DNA of 64,000 bases from Roridomyces roridus (lineage: Eukaryota; Basidiomycota; Agaricomycetes; Agaricales; Mycenaceae). Of the stretch, positions 10,824-22,575 are shown in pieces. Numbering within the stretch: the first letter of the stretch is position 1; each line of letters begins with the position of its first letter. A program made the translations under genes and the position numbers. The DNA is taken from positions 2,418,001-2,482,000 of the forward strand of contig JARKIF010000002.1 of NCBI GenBank assembly GCA_029378245.1, given 5' to 3'. The notes below the pieces were generated by a model. The model ran no database searches, was not told where the DNA came from, and was given only the letters and a program-made list of their open reading frames with translations.

Positions 10824-13800
10824 ATGCCTCCCTTTCAGTCTCTAAAGCGCAAATCCGACGAAGCTCAGCTCGAAGACCCGAGCCGGAAACGCGTCGCATT
10901 GGAGGAACAGTACTGGGTCGCTCAGTGGCGCAATTTCCAGTCCAAGAAACACAAGACCTGGGAGGGTGACGGTGTCGTCGTCGTCGTTGGGTCCCAGGCA
11001 ACCCTCTACAACTCAGAAGGACACAAGATAGGCACTTCGAAATGCGAGCCACCATACCACCACCAAAGGGCGCTCAATATCGGAGGAAAGGACGTCGAGC
11101 TGGATCGCGCAATAACGCGACACGACTATCTATCCGGCGCGTGTTTTGGTTTTGGCTCCTCGGTCGCTGTGAGCCAAGTCAGCATTGCTTCAACAAGCAA
11201 ACCGAGCGCCTTGTCCAAACAATTTGTCCCACTCAAGATTGGAACCCCATCTCGTCTCGAGCCTTCCACCAGTGGCGTAGAGCGCCGAGCCGTCCCCCTC
11301 CAACCCGTCGATCTCCTCTCCACCGTGAACAACAACGCCCCGAAAGACAGCACTACCGTCAAAGTTGAGGATTCGTATTGGACAGCCAATTGGCGCAAGA
11401 CAGGCCAGTCGAAAAAACACAAGACGTGGGATGGAGACGCGTTTATTTCCAAGGTTGGCGAAAAGTTGACCATGATTTCCGAGGAGGGCAAGATGTGCGT
11501 ACGCAGTGTTTCTCAGTCCTTTTTGTTGATGTATGATTCAAGTATGGGGACGACTGCGTGGAAGGGAGATCTTCTCTATTCAAGATACCATTTCTATATC
11601 GGAGGAAAGGAGGTCGAGCTTGATGACCAAGTCGCGCTCGACGACCTTCCCTCTGTTGTTGGTGGTCATGCAGATGAAAAGCCCCCTCCCGTGAAGAACG
11701 AGCCCGATTCCATTGGCAGCCCGGCAGCCGGCTCCAAGACGTTCGTGACTCCGACTTCATTCTATGGACCGCAAATCCCCAAAGTAGCAAAGCCCAAAGG
11801 CCCGCTGTGAGTATCGGTGATATCTTTCTGTGACTATTCCTGAACGAGGTCCCGCAGACACGACCCTGCCGCTGAAGGAGCAGTGGTAATGAAGTACCCA
11901 ACAAAGGAGCATATCAAACGGTTCAACAAGAAGTAGACCCCTTCAACTATCTCCTCCGGAACGAACTCACAGTATTCGCAGAGATTTGCCCGTCGTTGCC
12001 GTGGTCTTGGACCCAATACTCGCTCCTCGACTACGACCACATCAGATTGAGGGTGCGTATTTCGATGAATCGCCGAGCTCCTCTGATTGTCCGGAGTCCA
12101 GGTGTCAAGTTCATGTACGAATGCGTCATGGGCCTGAAAAAACATGAAGGTCAAGGTTGTATTCTGGCTGATGAGATGGGTCTCGGAAAAACCCTGCAAA
12201 CTGTTAGGTATGAGGAGCCGTTACTTGCCATACACCCTCAACTCAACTTGCTAGCTTGGTTTGGACTCTGCTCAGTCAGTATACCGTGATTCTTTTTCAA
12301 TCTAGGGTTAACTTTGACTCAGAGCAAAATCCGTACGCGGGTGCAGGCCCAGCCATCAGCAAAGTTCTAATAGTTTGCCCTGTTTCCCTGATCACTGTGA
12401 GCTGATTCACGCTTGTGAGAAAATGCCTTTTGAGCAGAGCACAGAATTGGAAAGCCGAATTCCACAAGTGGCTGGGTCGCGACCGCCTTGGCGTGGTTAC
12501 CTGCGACAAAGACAAGAAGGTTGTTCAGCAGTTCCAGTACAAGTAAGCGATTTTTTTTTCTGGCGTTTTACAACTGAGATTCCCTAGCAAAAACCAACAA
12601 GTCCTGATAATCGGCTACGAAAGACTCCGGACGGTCATGTAAACGAATCTCGTTTTGCTTCTGTTCTTTATTATTGACCGTATATTAGAGACCAGCTGGC
12701 GTCCTGCGTGCAAGTCGCACACATATTCCTTCTGCCCCCTTTTCTTATATTCATACATAGGCCTCCAATCGGTTTAATCGTGTGCGACGAAGGCCACCGA
12801 CTCAAATCTGCGAACAACAAAACCACAACCATGTTTGGTGCCCTGCGGACAGTTCGAAGAATTATTCTTTCCGGCACTCCCATCCAGAACGACCTGGGCG
12901 AATTTCACGCCATGGCCGACTTTTGCAATCCTGGGCTGCTTGGTATGTCTACGTGAAATTCCCAAGAGTTGTTACTAAATCTTGCCAGACAACTACGCGA
13001 CTTTTCGGCGAGTTTACGAAGCTCCCATCCTCGCTTCCCGTGCTCCAGAAAGTTCTGAGAAGGAACGGGAAGTAGGCGAGGCTCGGTTGGCCCAGGTACA
13101 GTTATCTCGTCAACAACAATCTATTCTAATCGGTTATATAGCTGCTGACCACCGCGAAAAGTTTCGTGCTTCGACGGGACTCTAGTCTGCTGCAGAATTA
13201 TTTGCCTCCGAAACGTGGGAGGCCCACAACACTACTGCTCGTCTACTGAGCGTCTCACAGATGAATATGTCGTGTTCATAACCCCGACTCGCTTGCAGCT
13301 GTCGATATTTTCAAAGATTCTACATCCAGACAAACTCGAAGACTTGGCCCAAAGCAGCACAGCCGAATCACTGGCCTTGATAAATATGCTCACCAAAGTC
13401 AGCAGCAGCCCCATATTGCTCAAGGCTACAGCGGATAAAGCCAAGGCTGCTGGTTCCGCCATCAAACGCGCCGGCGTCGACGAGGCTTTGCAATTGTTAC
13501 CCGAGAATGCTCAGATTGAGGACATGTCGTTAAGCGGCAAGCACTTTTCATCTTCAAACTAAGCCATCTCACTCTTATTCAGGCAAACTTACGGCTCTGG
13601 CCAAGCTCCTCAAAGCGATCTATCAGAACACGGAGGAAAAATGCGTCCTTGTGTCACACTACACCTCAACACTCAATATCCTCGAGGCCTACTGCAAGAA
13701 AAGGCATTATTCGTACTACCGCTTGGATGGGTCAGTCTCGTCTCTAATGATACGACGACAACTTGACCGATATTTCAAGGCAAACCCCGGCTGCGAAACG

Positions 13801-15024
13801 GCAAGAATACGTGAATGCCTTCAATAAATCCAATCAGAAGAGCAGCTTTATCTTTCTCCTGAGTTCAAAAGCCGGCGGTGTGGGGATCAATCTAATTGGT
13901 CGGCATCTTCCTTTTTTTTCGCGACTTTGAGGTTGATTGTGCGAGACTAGGTGCATCCAGACTATGCTTGATAGACTCGGACTGGAATCCAAGGTAATCA
14001 GATGACTAGGGGTGTTATTGCTCTGGCTAACCAGGACATAGTCACGACCTACAGTCAATGGCCAGATGTCATCGGTGAGCTGGGAGATCTGTGAAAGGCG
14101 GCCTTTGATTTATCTTCCACCAGAGATGGACAAAAGCGGCCTGTGTTCATCTACCGGTTCCTCACCGCAGGGACCATCGATGGTGAGGAACATATCGCGA
14201 ATGGGACCCTCATTCAATGTTATTCGCAGAGAAAATATACCAGAGACAAGTGACGAAGCTGGGCTTGAGTAACTGTGAGTTGATCTAAAATCTAATATTC
14301 TAGTAGCTAATATGCCACAGCTCTCATGGGAAGCTCTGTAAGTCTACGTATATTCTACATGCTCGGAACCGCCTAACAGATTTTAGACCTCCGGTGCTTC
14401 ATCAAAGAGCGACTCTTTTAGCAGAAAAGACGTGCGTCCTTTATTCTGGACCAAACCCTTGCTTACAAACCTCAAGCTTCGCGATATTTTCCGAATCGAT
14501 CCCGACACGGCGTGCAACACGCATGATCTCCTCCAATGCCCTTGCGACGGGACGTTTTCTGTCCCCGTACAAGAAGAAGATTCATCCAACGCTGAGAGCG
14601 ATTCGGAAGATAGTGACTCTGAGAGCAAAGGCTTCATCAACGCATCACAGATCCGACCCGGACAAATAAACAAGATGGATAAAGCTGTTTGTTGACCGTT
14701 CTATCACCCCAAACATAATCTGACAGACGCCTCAGTATCTGGAGAAGAAGCGGGCTGGGCTGGCAGCGTTGGGACAATGGAAACACATCAACTGCCTTTT
14801 ATCGACAGGCACGAGAGGAGATCCATGACCCCATTTTACGCCAACTCGTGTTTGTGCCTGAGCCGGACAAGGTCGCGTCGACGAACACGCAGTCCAAGTT
14901 GTTGGCTGCCCTGGACGCGGCAGCGGCCATGACTTCCTTGACGGTGGCGGAGATTCCGAGGGGTTCGGTCTCGTTCTTGTTCGAGAAGAGTTCAACAGGC
15001 AAAGCGGAGGAGGAGACACCGTAG
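10824..15024 (+). CDS. RAD54B/RDH54-type SWI2/SNF2 recombination translocase, frame broken near the 3' end
   Basis: RAD54B/Rdh54 is a dsDNA translocase that remodels Rad51-DNA filaments in homologous recombination and meiosis. The N-terminus has two DUF2439-like repeats ([17 protein letters not shown] and [18 protein letters not shown]). Helicase motifs follow: [15 protein letters not shown] (Walker A), [12 protein letters not shown] (DEGH box), [29 protein letters not shown], then [13 protein letters not shown]. The typical C-terminus [11 protein letters not shown] is present. Two of the many introns are GC-AG (12710-12760 and 13537-13582). At AAC[T]G (T=14793) the frame breaks: read straight, translation stops at 14826-14828; without the T it continues to RQLVFVPEP and [10 protein letters not shown], matching the family's end, with a stop at 15022-15024. 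Confidence 0.88.
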
Positions 15025-15168
15025 CTGAGACTAAATTACTGACCGAGATAACAAACAAATAATCGGATTCTTTCAAAATGAAACATGGGTATGGATGAGA
15101 GTCCGACGGGACAGTATGTTACCACTCGGTAATGCACACTGCCCCCCCAGACCACCAATCTCTTGTTG

Positions 15169-17634
15169 CTAAAAGCGCCCATAGACGGCTTCGCCGTCCA
15201 GTACAGTCGCAATGACCTTGGTGTCGAGAATGCGAGTGACAGGGACGGTCATGATGTCCTGAGATAATATGGTGAAATCGGCTATCTTGCCCGGTTCAAG
15301 TGAGCCCAGAGTGGTTTCACTGAAAGAGGCGTATGCCGGATCGATTGTCATTCCTACAGAACGTTAGCATAGGTTTTAGAGAACTGACATGTACTCGCCT
15401 CTCAAAGCCTCTTGACGGCTTAAACGCTCTTCCGGGAACCTTTCCCAGCGTTAATTGGTGAAAAAGGGTAAAGAACAGGTCTCACCATCCGCCTGGGCCA
15501 TGAGGCGATGTTCCTTCGAGAGAGAGACGCGTGATAGCGGCATAGAACCCCGTAAGAGGATTAGGCGACTCCACGGGGAAATCGGAACCCAATGCAATTC
15601 TCGCACCGCTGTCGATGAGGGACCGAAAGGCGTAAAGGTTCTTGACACGTTCAGGGCCCTGTGAGTGGTTATTAGGAAAAAGAATGCATCAACTTTGAAA
15701 AGAATGTACCAATCGATCCTGTGCGTACCACATGTCGCTGATGGCATGGGTGGGCTGGATGCTGGCGATGACTAGAGTCCGGCGCTTAAGCAGGAGGAGT
15801 GGCAGTGCATGCGAAATCCTCACCACCGAGTTTTCCCAGCCGTACTCTGTCCGCCTGAGTGATAATTTGGGCATGCTCAAGCCGAGGACGAGAGGCACTG
15901 ATATTGATTCCCTTGAGGGAAGCCTCGAAAACATCCATGACCATGCCGTTGGCCCGATCCCCGATAGCGTGAACATTCTATCTAGTGAGCAAGCAAGAAA
16001 AGAAAGGAGGGACTGTTTTTTTCTGACCACTTGCCATCCATCACGCAAAAAGAGAGGTATGAAGTGGTGAAGGACTTCTGATGAAATGCGCATCACACCG
16101 TTTGTGCTTGGGTTATCGGCGTAGGGTTCATATAGCTGGATCACAGTTAATCCAGGTACACATCTTGTTTTCGGCGCCGTACCGCGGCTCCGCCCGTCCT
16201 GAGAGCGCCTATCAAGGAGCCGTGAGCATCGTTGCAATATCATCCAGATAAGATTGCTACCGTCTGCGAAAATCTTGACGCTGCGAGCATTGAATCGCCC
16301 GTTCGCAGCACCTATGATGCGCTTGGTGGTGTTTCCCCAGTATTCTCCGTTTTCGTCGAAATAAGACATTCCATAGATTCGTATCTGCCTAGAGTTCATG
16401 AATGTGACATGGGATAAGAATGAGATTTCACAGTAGTTTGTTAGCCTCTGCCTGCTGTGTAAAAAACTCGAGGGACGTGGGGTTCAAACCCGCATCATGG
16501 ACTGAGGTGAGTCCGTAAGATATCGCATCTTGAACAGCGACATTGAAACGACGAGCGAGATCATCTTGAGTGAATTCCGGCTGGTAAACGAGATCTTGAG
16601 CATTATCCAAGAACATTCCTGTCCGAATGATGTTTACTCAATTGCGAGAAAGCAAAATATCGCACCATTTGGACGCCCGGCATCATCGCGGAAAATAACG
16701 CCCCCCTCCACCGTCTCCGGAACAGGCCCGGGGAAGCTTTTTTCGATGGCCTTGTACGAAATCCATAGTGCGTGGCAATCCTTGCTCTGCAAAACGATAG
16801 GCCGGCCACGTAGAACGGGTTCAGCATCCAAATCCGCCTGCGAAACATTTCGTGAGTGGGACACATAAATGACACGATGCACGGACAGCCGTAGGCCATC
16901 TTTCTACGGGCCAAGAGGTGTGGTCCCAACCACCTCCCAAAATGTAGATGTCCTTATCGTTCAAGATGTCTGGGTCGGCGAGAACATAATCCCGCACTCT
17001 CCTCACGGTTTCTATCAAGAAAACCGTCAAAAGGCATACTCGGTCAGCTCGTGACCTACCCTGAACATCTTTGGTGCCTTCGAGAGCCAGTTGACGACTA
17101 GCTCCGTACTCCAACAAATGACCATGGGCGTCTAAGGCACAATATTAGAATACATCGTTGCTGTCGCGCTGCCTGGCACCGACCGCTCAAGCCGGGGACT
17201 ATGATTGATCCAGGAGGAGAGTAGCGGATTTGGAGGTCGGAAATCGACCCTTTCCAATGATGTTGTACCTCGGCTGTTAAATGAGATAGAAATCTATGAG
17301 GTTGACGGCTGGACACACCCAGAGTCCCGGTTTGCAGGATAATACCAGCTTCGACGAGAATGCACTGCGTCTGCGAATTTTGCGCGTCGACCGTATACAG
17401 TTTGGAAGGCTCGCTCGAGCACAATACATATGGGGCTGAATAGTCCAGGGCCCCCGGGGTAGAAGAGAACTTGGAGGCAAAATATACCAGTGTCGAAAGA
17501 CCCAGAGCACCGAGCAAAACGATCAGAGTCGAAAATTTCGAGGTAGCGGGGGCGGTAGGTGCGGGGGCTTGCTCCTTGCCGTCCGAGGCTGCAAAGGAGT
17601 TTTCAGCAGACACGGGGCGTTTTCGTAGCGACAT
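15169..17634 (-). CDS. YtcJ/AepA-type amidohydrolase with N-terminal membrane anchor
   Basis: This belongs to the amidohydrolase family 3 (YtcJ-like) of metal-dependent hydrolases; the substrate is unknown. After a short basic start (MSLRKRPVSAENSF) a single transmembrane segment (STLIVLLGALGLSTLVYFAS) suggests a membrane anchor. Catalytic-domain landmarks include SDAHGHLLEYG (metal-binding HxH region), GGGWDHTSW, SVHDAGLNP, NVHAIGDRANG and ALGSDFPVESPNPL. The protein ends GKIADFTILSQDIM...VYGRF. About twelve short introns splice in frame. One fault: at a TC dinucleotide run (around 15523) the frame into EGTSPHGPGGW fits only if one TC unit is removed (or one base added), so a run-length error or polymorphism is likely. 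An alternative upstream ATG (17658) would add eight residues. Confidence 0.85.
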
Positions 17635-17841
17635 TGGTGGGGATGGAGACAACTTCAAGTTGGTTGGGGAAGCTTAAATAGTTTTCAAGAAGATCCCGAT
17701 GCTCAGCGCTTGTATCCGTCTCGATGTCAAAGAGGCGCCCAGCACAAGCGCCGAAAGACGTGGCTCCGAGCCTCCGACTCGTATTGGGATAGATCGTCAG
17801 CAGATATCCAAATAGACGCCACGGACGTGTCACTCTTCCAC

Positions 17842-20349
17842 ATGCCAACATTGGCCCAATTCTTTCAAGAGAGGGCACAAGCCCTGGTGGGCTCAGTCAG
17901 CTCACATAGGATCCTCCTTTACGCGCTTTTCTCCTTCGTCGCGGTCTCGGCCTCGATAATAAACTGCTCTCCGAAACTACAGCAACTTCTACTCCGTGGC
18001 CATCTACCTTTCCAAAAGCAGCCGCAGTGTTCTTGTGAGCTCGGGACAACGTGTATTCCATTCGTCGCTGAGTCTGCTAGGTCCTCGCAAACTTTGGGTT
18101 TCTGGTCGCGTTATTGGCGGCACATGTGGTCCAGAAGATCTTCTTCGGTCCTTTGCGACCCAGCGAAATTGAGGTCGGTCCGTTGGCCAGCTGCGCTCAT
18201 TCTGTTGACACTAGCACAGCGACTCTACGATCGTCTTTGGTTCTTTGTCACCGAGTCCCTCCTCGCATTCACTATATTCCGCGATGAATTCGACACAACA
18301 TTCGTCTTCATGTTCGCATTCCTGCTTTTCGTGAAATCCTTCCACTGGATTGCAGCCGACCGCATCGAATGGGTTGGTGTCCCTCGCTGAAACTGGGATG
18401 CTCGCTGACGTTGCCCAAAGATGGACCAAAGGCCATATCCTGGCCCCTCGCTCGTTTTCCACGTTCGGATGACTAGTCTATTTTTCCTCCTTTGGGCCAC
18501 GGACCTCGTGCTTTTCATAATTGCGGTGGATAGCACGATAACCAACGGTATCGGCGGCATGGTATTATTTGCCAGTGAAGTACGTGTCTCGTTTCATCTG
18601 AAGTTCATGTCTAATTCGAGCACAGTATGGCATCCTAATGGCTACCGTCGCCAACACTGTCGCCAAATATCTACTTTGCACTTATGAACTTCGTCGCGCC
18701 GGCCAAAGAGGTGGCGAGAATGCACCACCATGGGAAAACAAGAGTATGTGGGTCTTCTACATTGAATTGGCCACCGGTAAGCAAGTTCGTCCAAGACGCA
18801 GACACATGTTGAATCTGCGCCCAGATTTTTTGAAGCTCACAACGTACCTCATCTTCTTCGCTATAATCATGACCTTCTACGGGATCCCTTTGAACATCCT
18901 GCGAGACGTCTACATCACCGGTCGCTCCCTCATCACCCGCCTTCGTTCTCTCCAACGCTACCAGACAGCCACTCGTAATATGGACCAGCGATATCCCAAT
19001 GCAACGGAGGAAGAAATGACTGCCATGAGCGATCACACATGTATTATCTGTCGGGAAGAAATGGTCTTACCACGCCCCGCTGAAGACGGCACAGCACCCC
19101 CGGCCAACATCGACGGTCCAAACACCACACCCAAGAAATTGCCGTGTGGGCACATTTTCCACTTCAACTGTCTTCGTTCTTGGCTCGAGCGGCAACAGAG
19201 CTGCCCCACATGGTAACCATTATGCTTGTGACGATTCGTTTCCTAACAACTTTCAGCCGTCGGAACGTTCTCGAGGCCACACCGCCGGCAGCTGGTGGTG
19301 CCGGGGCCCAACCTCCTCAAGTCCCCGGTGCTGCACCGCCAGCAGCAAATCCGGGTGCTCAGAACCCGGGTGCAGAAAATCCTCCTCTTGGATTCATGGG
19401 ACGTCTGTTTGCGCCTCCTGGTCAAGCGGGACCTGGCGCGCAACCAGTTCAAGCTCAAGTGCCGCAGAATATCAATCTAGCACCAAACGGCGCTGGCCAG
19501 CCTGGAATTGTCATCGAATATCACATCCAGTATCAAGTTCCTCGTCAGCAGGCACCACTCCAACCGCTCCAAGCACCACCGCAATTCCGAGGATTCCCAG
19601 ATCCAGCAGGTGCTTGGCAGCCATGGCCGCCAGCGGCACAAGACGAACCCCTGCCTGCTAATCCCGCTCCGGTGCCTGCAAATCCCGCTTCAGGGCCTGC
19701 AAATCCCGCTACAGGGCCTGCGAATTCCGCTCCGGGTGGCGAAGCTGCGCCAACGTCGACTCCTAGAGAAGCTGCTGCATTGGCTGCCTTGCGCAGAATG
19801 AATGGTGGACAACCTACACCGACTACTCCAGCAGCTGCACCTGCGGCCGAAGCGGGCTCCTCCGCTACTCCGAATCGACCAGTAGATGTTCCTGCAATGA
19901 TTCCCGTGTACGATTACACGAATCCTGCATCCCGTCCTGTCATGCCAGGTGCACGTCCAGCGCCTATGAGCTCCGGAAGTTCCAGATCCCGTGTGAGCAC
20001 ACGCGGGCCTGCACCTGATGCTCGTTACGGACAGCGAACGCCGATATCGCAGCTGCCGCCGACATTGACGGAGGAGCAATTAGCGCTCATGGATGCTGTT
20101 ACAAGGGAAGCCATTGATGAACGGCTTCGGGTGCTTGAAGGGGTATCGGGCGCAGTCTATCGGTGCATAGACGATTTGATGAGGATGCGGAGCGCTTTAC
20201 CGGTTTCGACACCTCCGCCAGCACAGACGCCTCCACCAGCGCAGAATCCTTCTACCAGCTCCGCCGGGGCTACAGCCTCGGAACCTGCATCAATTCCCAT
20301 TCCTGACAGCCCCACGTTGGAGGCTCCGGAGGTTCAAGACGGCGTATAA
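17842..20349 (+). CDS. HRD1: HRD1/synoviolin-type ER RING E3 ubiquitin ligase, one frame break
   Basis: HRD1 is the multispanning ER-membrane E3 of ER-associated degradation. The membrane part includes RILLYALFSFVAVSASIIN, FGFLVALLAAHVVQKIFFGPLRP, RLYDRLWFFVTESLLAFTIFR and FLKLTTYLIFFAIIMTFYG. The RING-H2 reads CIICREEM...LPCGHIFHFNCLRSWL...SCPTC. A long Pro/Ala/Gln-rich tail follows, with tandem PANPA-type repeats at about 19650-19735. In exon 1 the frame breaks at AAC[T]G (T=17965): without the T, IIN continues directly into ALRNYSNFYSVAIYLSKSS, the conserved luminal/TM2 sequence; with it, the frame is lost. A second AACTG in the RING (FNC) is read normally. Its stop lies only 4 nt from that of AIM41 on the other strand. 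Confidence 0.92.
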
Positions 20350-20353
20350 TTTG

Positions 20354-20975
20354 TCAAGGATTGAGAAGGACATCTAGTCTCTTTTTAACCAACGCCGGGT
20401 CTACTGTAGATTTGTCTATGACAGTGTAAAATTCCTTGAATATCATTCCTGGCTTCTCGCCGGATGGGAGTTGAGCGAGTATTTTTGAGAGATGGCTGTC
20501 GATTTCCGCCTCGGAGAGCATGGGAGGAAGGAATCCAGACAAAAGGTTAGCCTCGCGAAGCTCCTTGTCCGCAAGGTCCGGACGTTCCGCAGCGGCGAAC
20601 TGAGACGCAGATTCGGTCTGATGGAAATACTCAAATTGAACTCGCAAGGAGATGAACTTTCGGTGGCACTCACTCTCCGTGTTGCTGCTTTTCGTAAGAT
20701 GGACAAGATAGCAGAAGAAGACACTTTTTCGTCCTTGGATGCCTTGTCGGCGGCATAGACCTCAGCCAGGACTGCTCGCAGGGTCGTAGACGCGAGGGTA
20801 TCTTTATTCTTGGAGGACATGTTACACTGAGTTGAAGACAGGGAGAATAACGCCGTACCTTCATGGCGTTTTTCACGGCGGATGTGAGTTGGACACGCAC
20901 GTCCGTAGAGGCGGGCGCGGTGAAATACGAGCGGGACAGCCGCAGAGCAGCGTTTCGCCAAAGAAAAGCGCTCAT
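20354..20975 (-). CDS. AIM41: AIM41-type mitochondrial GatB/YqeY-domain protein
   Basis: YqeY/Aim41 proteins are small mitochondrial proteins with a helical domain shared with the tRNA amidotransferase GatB; the exact role is unsettled. Three exons are joined by two introns: a presequence (MSAFLWRNAALRLSRSYFTA), then VRVQLTSAVKNAMK-NKDTLASTTLRAVLAEVYAADK, then TESASQFAAAERPDLADKELREANLLSGFLP and LSEAEIDSHLSKILAQLPSG. The YqeY hallmarks (MKxxD/N...TLR, RxDLAxKE) are clear. The initiator at 20975 gives the best mitochondrial targeting peptide. The gene converges on HRD1 with stop codons 4 nt apart, so both 3' UTRs must overlap antisense. Confidence 0.87.
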
Positions 20976-21091
20976 TGCCGGATTCGGAGGCAACCAGGAG
21001 ACAGGCAACTTCGCGCGACGAGGAGACCTTCACGACATCCCAAATTGGTAACTCGGTCACGTGTCAAGACTCACCGCCACCATCTCCCGTC

Positions 21092-22441
21092 ATGTCCTTC
21101 CCGCCTTCTGGAGAATATATTGAATCCATTCGAACGTCCTCAAAGGCGCTTCGACAGGCCAACTGATGTTCTCATTACAGAAGACGCTATCAAGCGTCTG
21201 CTACTCTCCCCAGCCTTTACAACCTCCTTCAAACGAGTCTCAGCCTCCCATGGGCTTGCGATGCCGTTGAACTTTGCATCCGTCGGCGCTGAACTCAATG
21301 TTCTCAGCCTTCTATCTGTACTGAATTTTGCTTCGGGCTTCCGCGTACCGTTGCATGTCGCGACAGGTCGTGGGGCATGGGACTGCATGAGGTGGCTTGT
21401 TCAAACTGTTTGAAAGCACCGAGTATTAAACAGACGACAGGGCCTTTGTTTTCTCGTTATTCATCACATCCTCTTCGGAAGAGGATCTCTTGTCTGCTCG
21501 AGGCATCCAAAGCATCTCTCAAGGCAAAGTGGCTGAACTCATGGGTGTCAACATCCATGTCGAAAGACCTCATGAAACTCTTCAGCATGTCACCATCGGC
21601 GAGCTGGGGGGTCCCTTGTACGATCTGGTCAAGCTGGTCACACGAGTCCTAAACGAGACCGGAGAAATTCTAGTGAATATGGGCTACCCCGATCTTGGAT
21701 TCTTCGTTCTCGAGGCTCTGAAGGATGGCCATAAAGCACAGTTGAGCAAGGGGGATCATGCAGATGTCGAGTTCATCCTCGAGCGGGTATGTTGGTGTTC
21801 GTTCCTCGTCGCCAAGCTGACTGTTGCTCAGTTGGTGCGCGCTTTCCCGGCTTTCCAGGACATGGCCGTTGTTGACGGTCAAAGTGCGACTGCTCCTTAC
21901 TCTCTCTATCATCCCTTTCATTGATCTTTTACTTTCAGATATCTTTTGTTTCAAGAAGGCGTTGTTCCTGATCCATGCCATATCTATCCGGTTTGGCTCT
22001 GCTGAGCCTCCGCCCTTTCCTATACCGTCGACTGCCCACATCCCCGTGTTTAGCGACAATGTGTTACCGTCGCTGCTCATCCATCTCGGTGTGATTGACA
22101 TGTCAGGATCGCCTAAGTTGTCGTCTCTCTTCCCCGATATTGGCTCGCACTTAGCGGCGCTCCTTGCGACTGCCGAGTCCGGCGCTGATGTTGCGAAAAA
22201 GGTGCCGCCGAAAGAAGGGCCAGTCGTCACTTGCGACCAAGCGTATATTCTGCGGGCAGCGGCCATTGATGCTTGCGAGCTGATCGTTGAGGTTGCGCAC
22301 AAGCTGGACGAGCCGTCTCTGGAATGGCTGGCAGAGATAGATCGCCCTAGTGTAGACATGTGGCTTTGGGCTGTGGCCAAGGACAGGCCGGACTATCGGA
22401 AGCTAGAGAGATTTGTTCTGCGCGACACTGTATACTTTTGA
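21092..22441 (+). CDS. QNG1: Queuosine 5'-phosphate N-glycosylase (QNG1/DUF2419), two frame breaks
   Basis: QNG1 (formerly DUF2419/UPF0553, human C9orf64) hydrolyses queuosine 5'-phosphate to free queuine for salvage. Landmarks are LLLSPAFTTSFKRVSASHGLAMPLNF, LSVLNFASGFRVPLH, TGRGAWDCMRWL, SSSEEDLLSARGI, VLNETGEILV and the C-terminal YRKLERFVLRDTVYF. Two breaks are visible. At AAC[T]G (T=21164) ALRQAN joins DVLITEDAIK only if the T is absent; otherwise a TGA follows. At AAC[T]G (T=21407), immediately before a GTTTGA donor, the T would give the wrong splice phase; without it the exon joins AFVFSLFITSSSEEDLL. Both are the same motif as in HRD1 and COG5. In this second case the T is inside a codon, not at a codon boundary. 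Confidence 0.88.
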
Positions 22442-22575
22442 TGTGTAACGACGGCCACGTTTGCAGAGCCCCGCTGGCTAATCGTCTGGGAAACGCTCGA
22501 AAGAGGAAGATCATGTCCGCGTAAGCTTTGCAACTTATAAAATCCCCGTTCTCTTGCGCCGGCCCTCTTCTCTTC

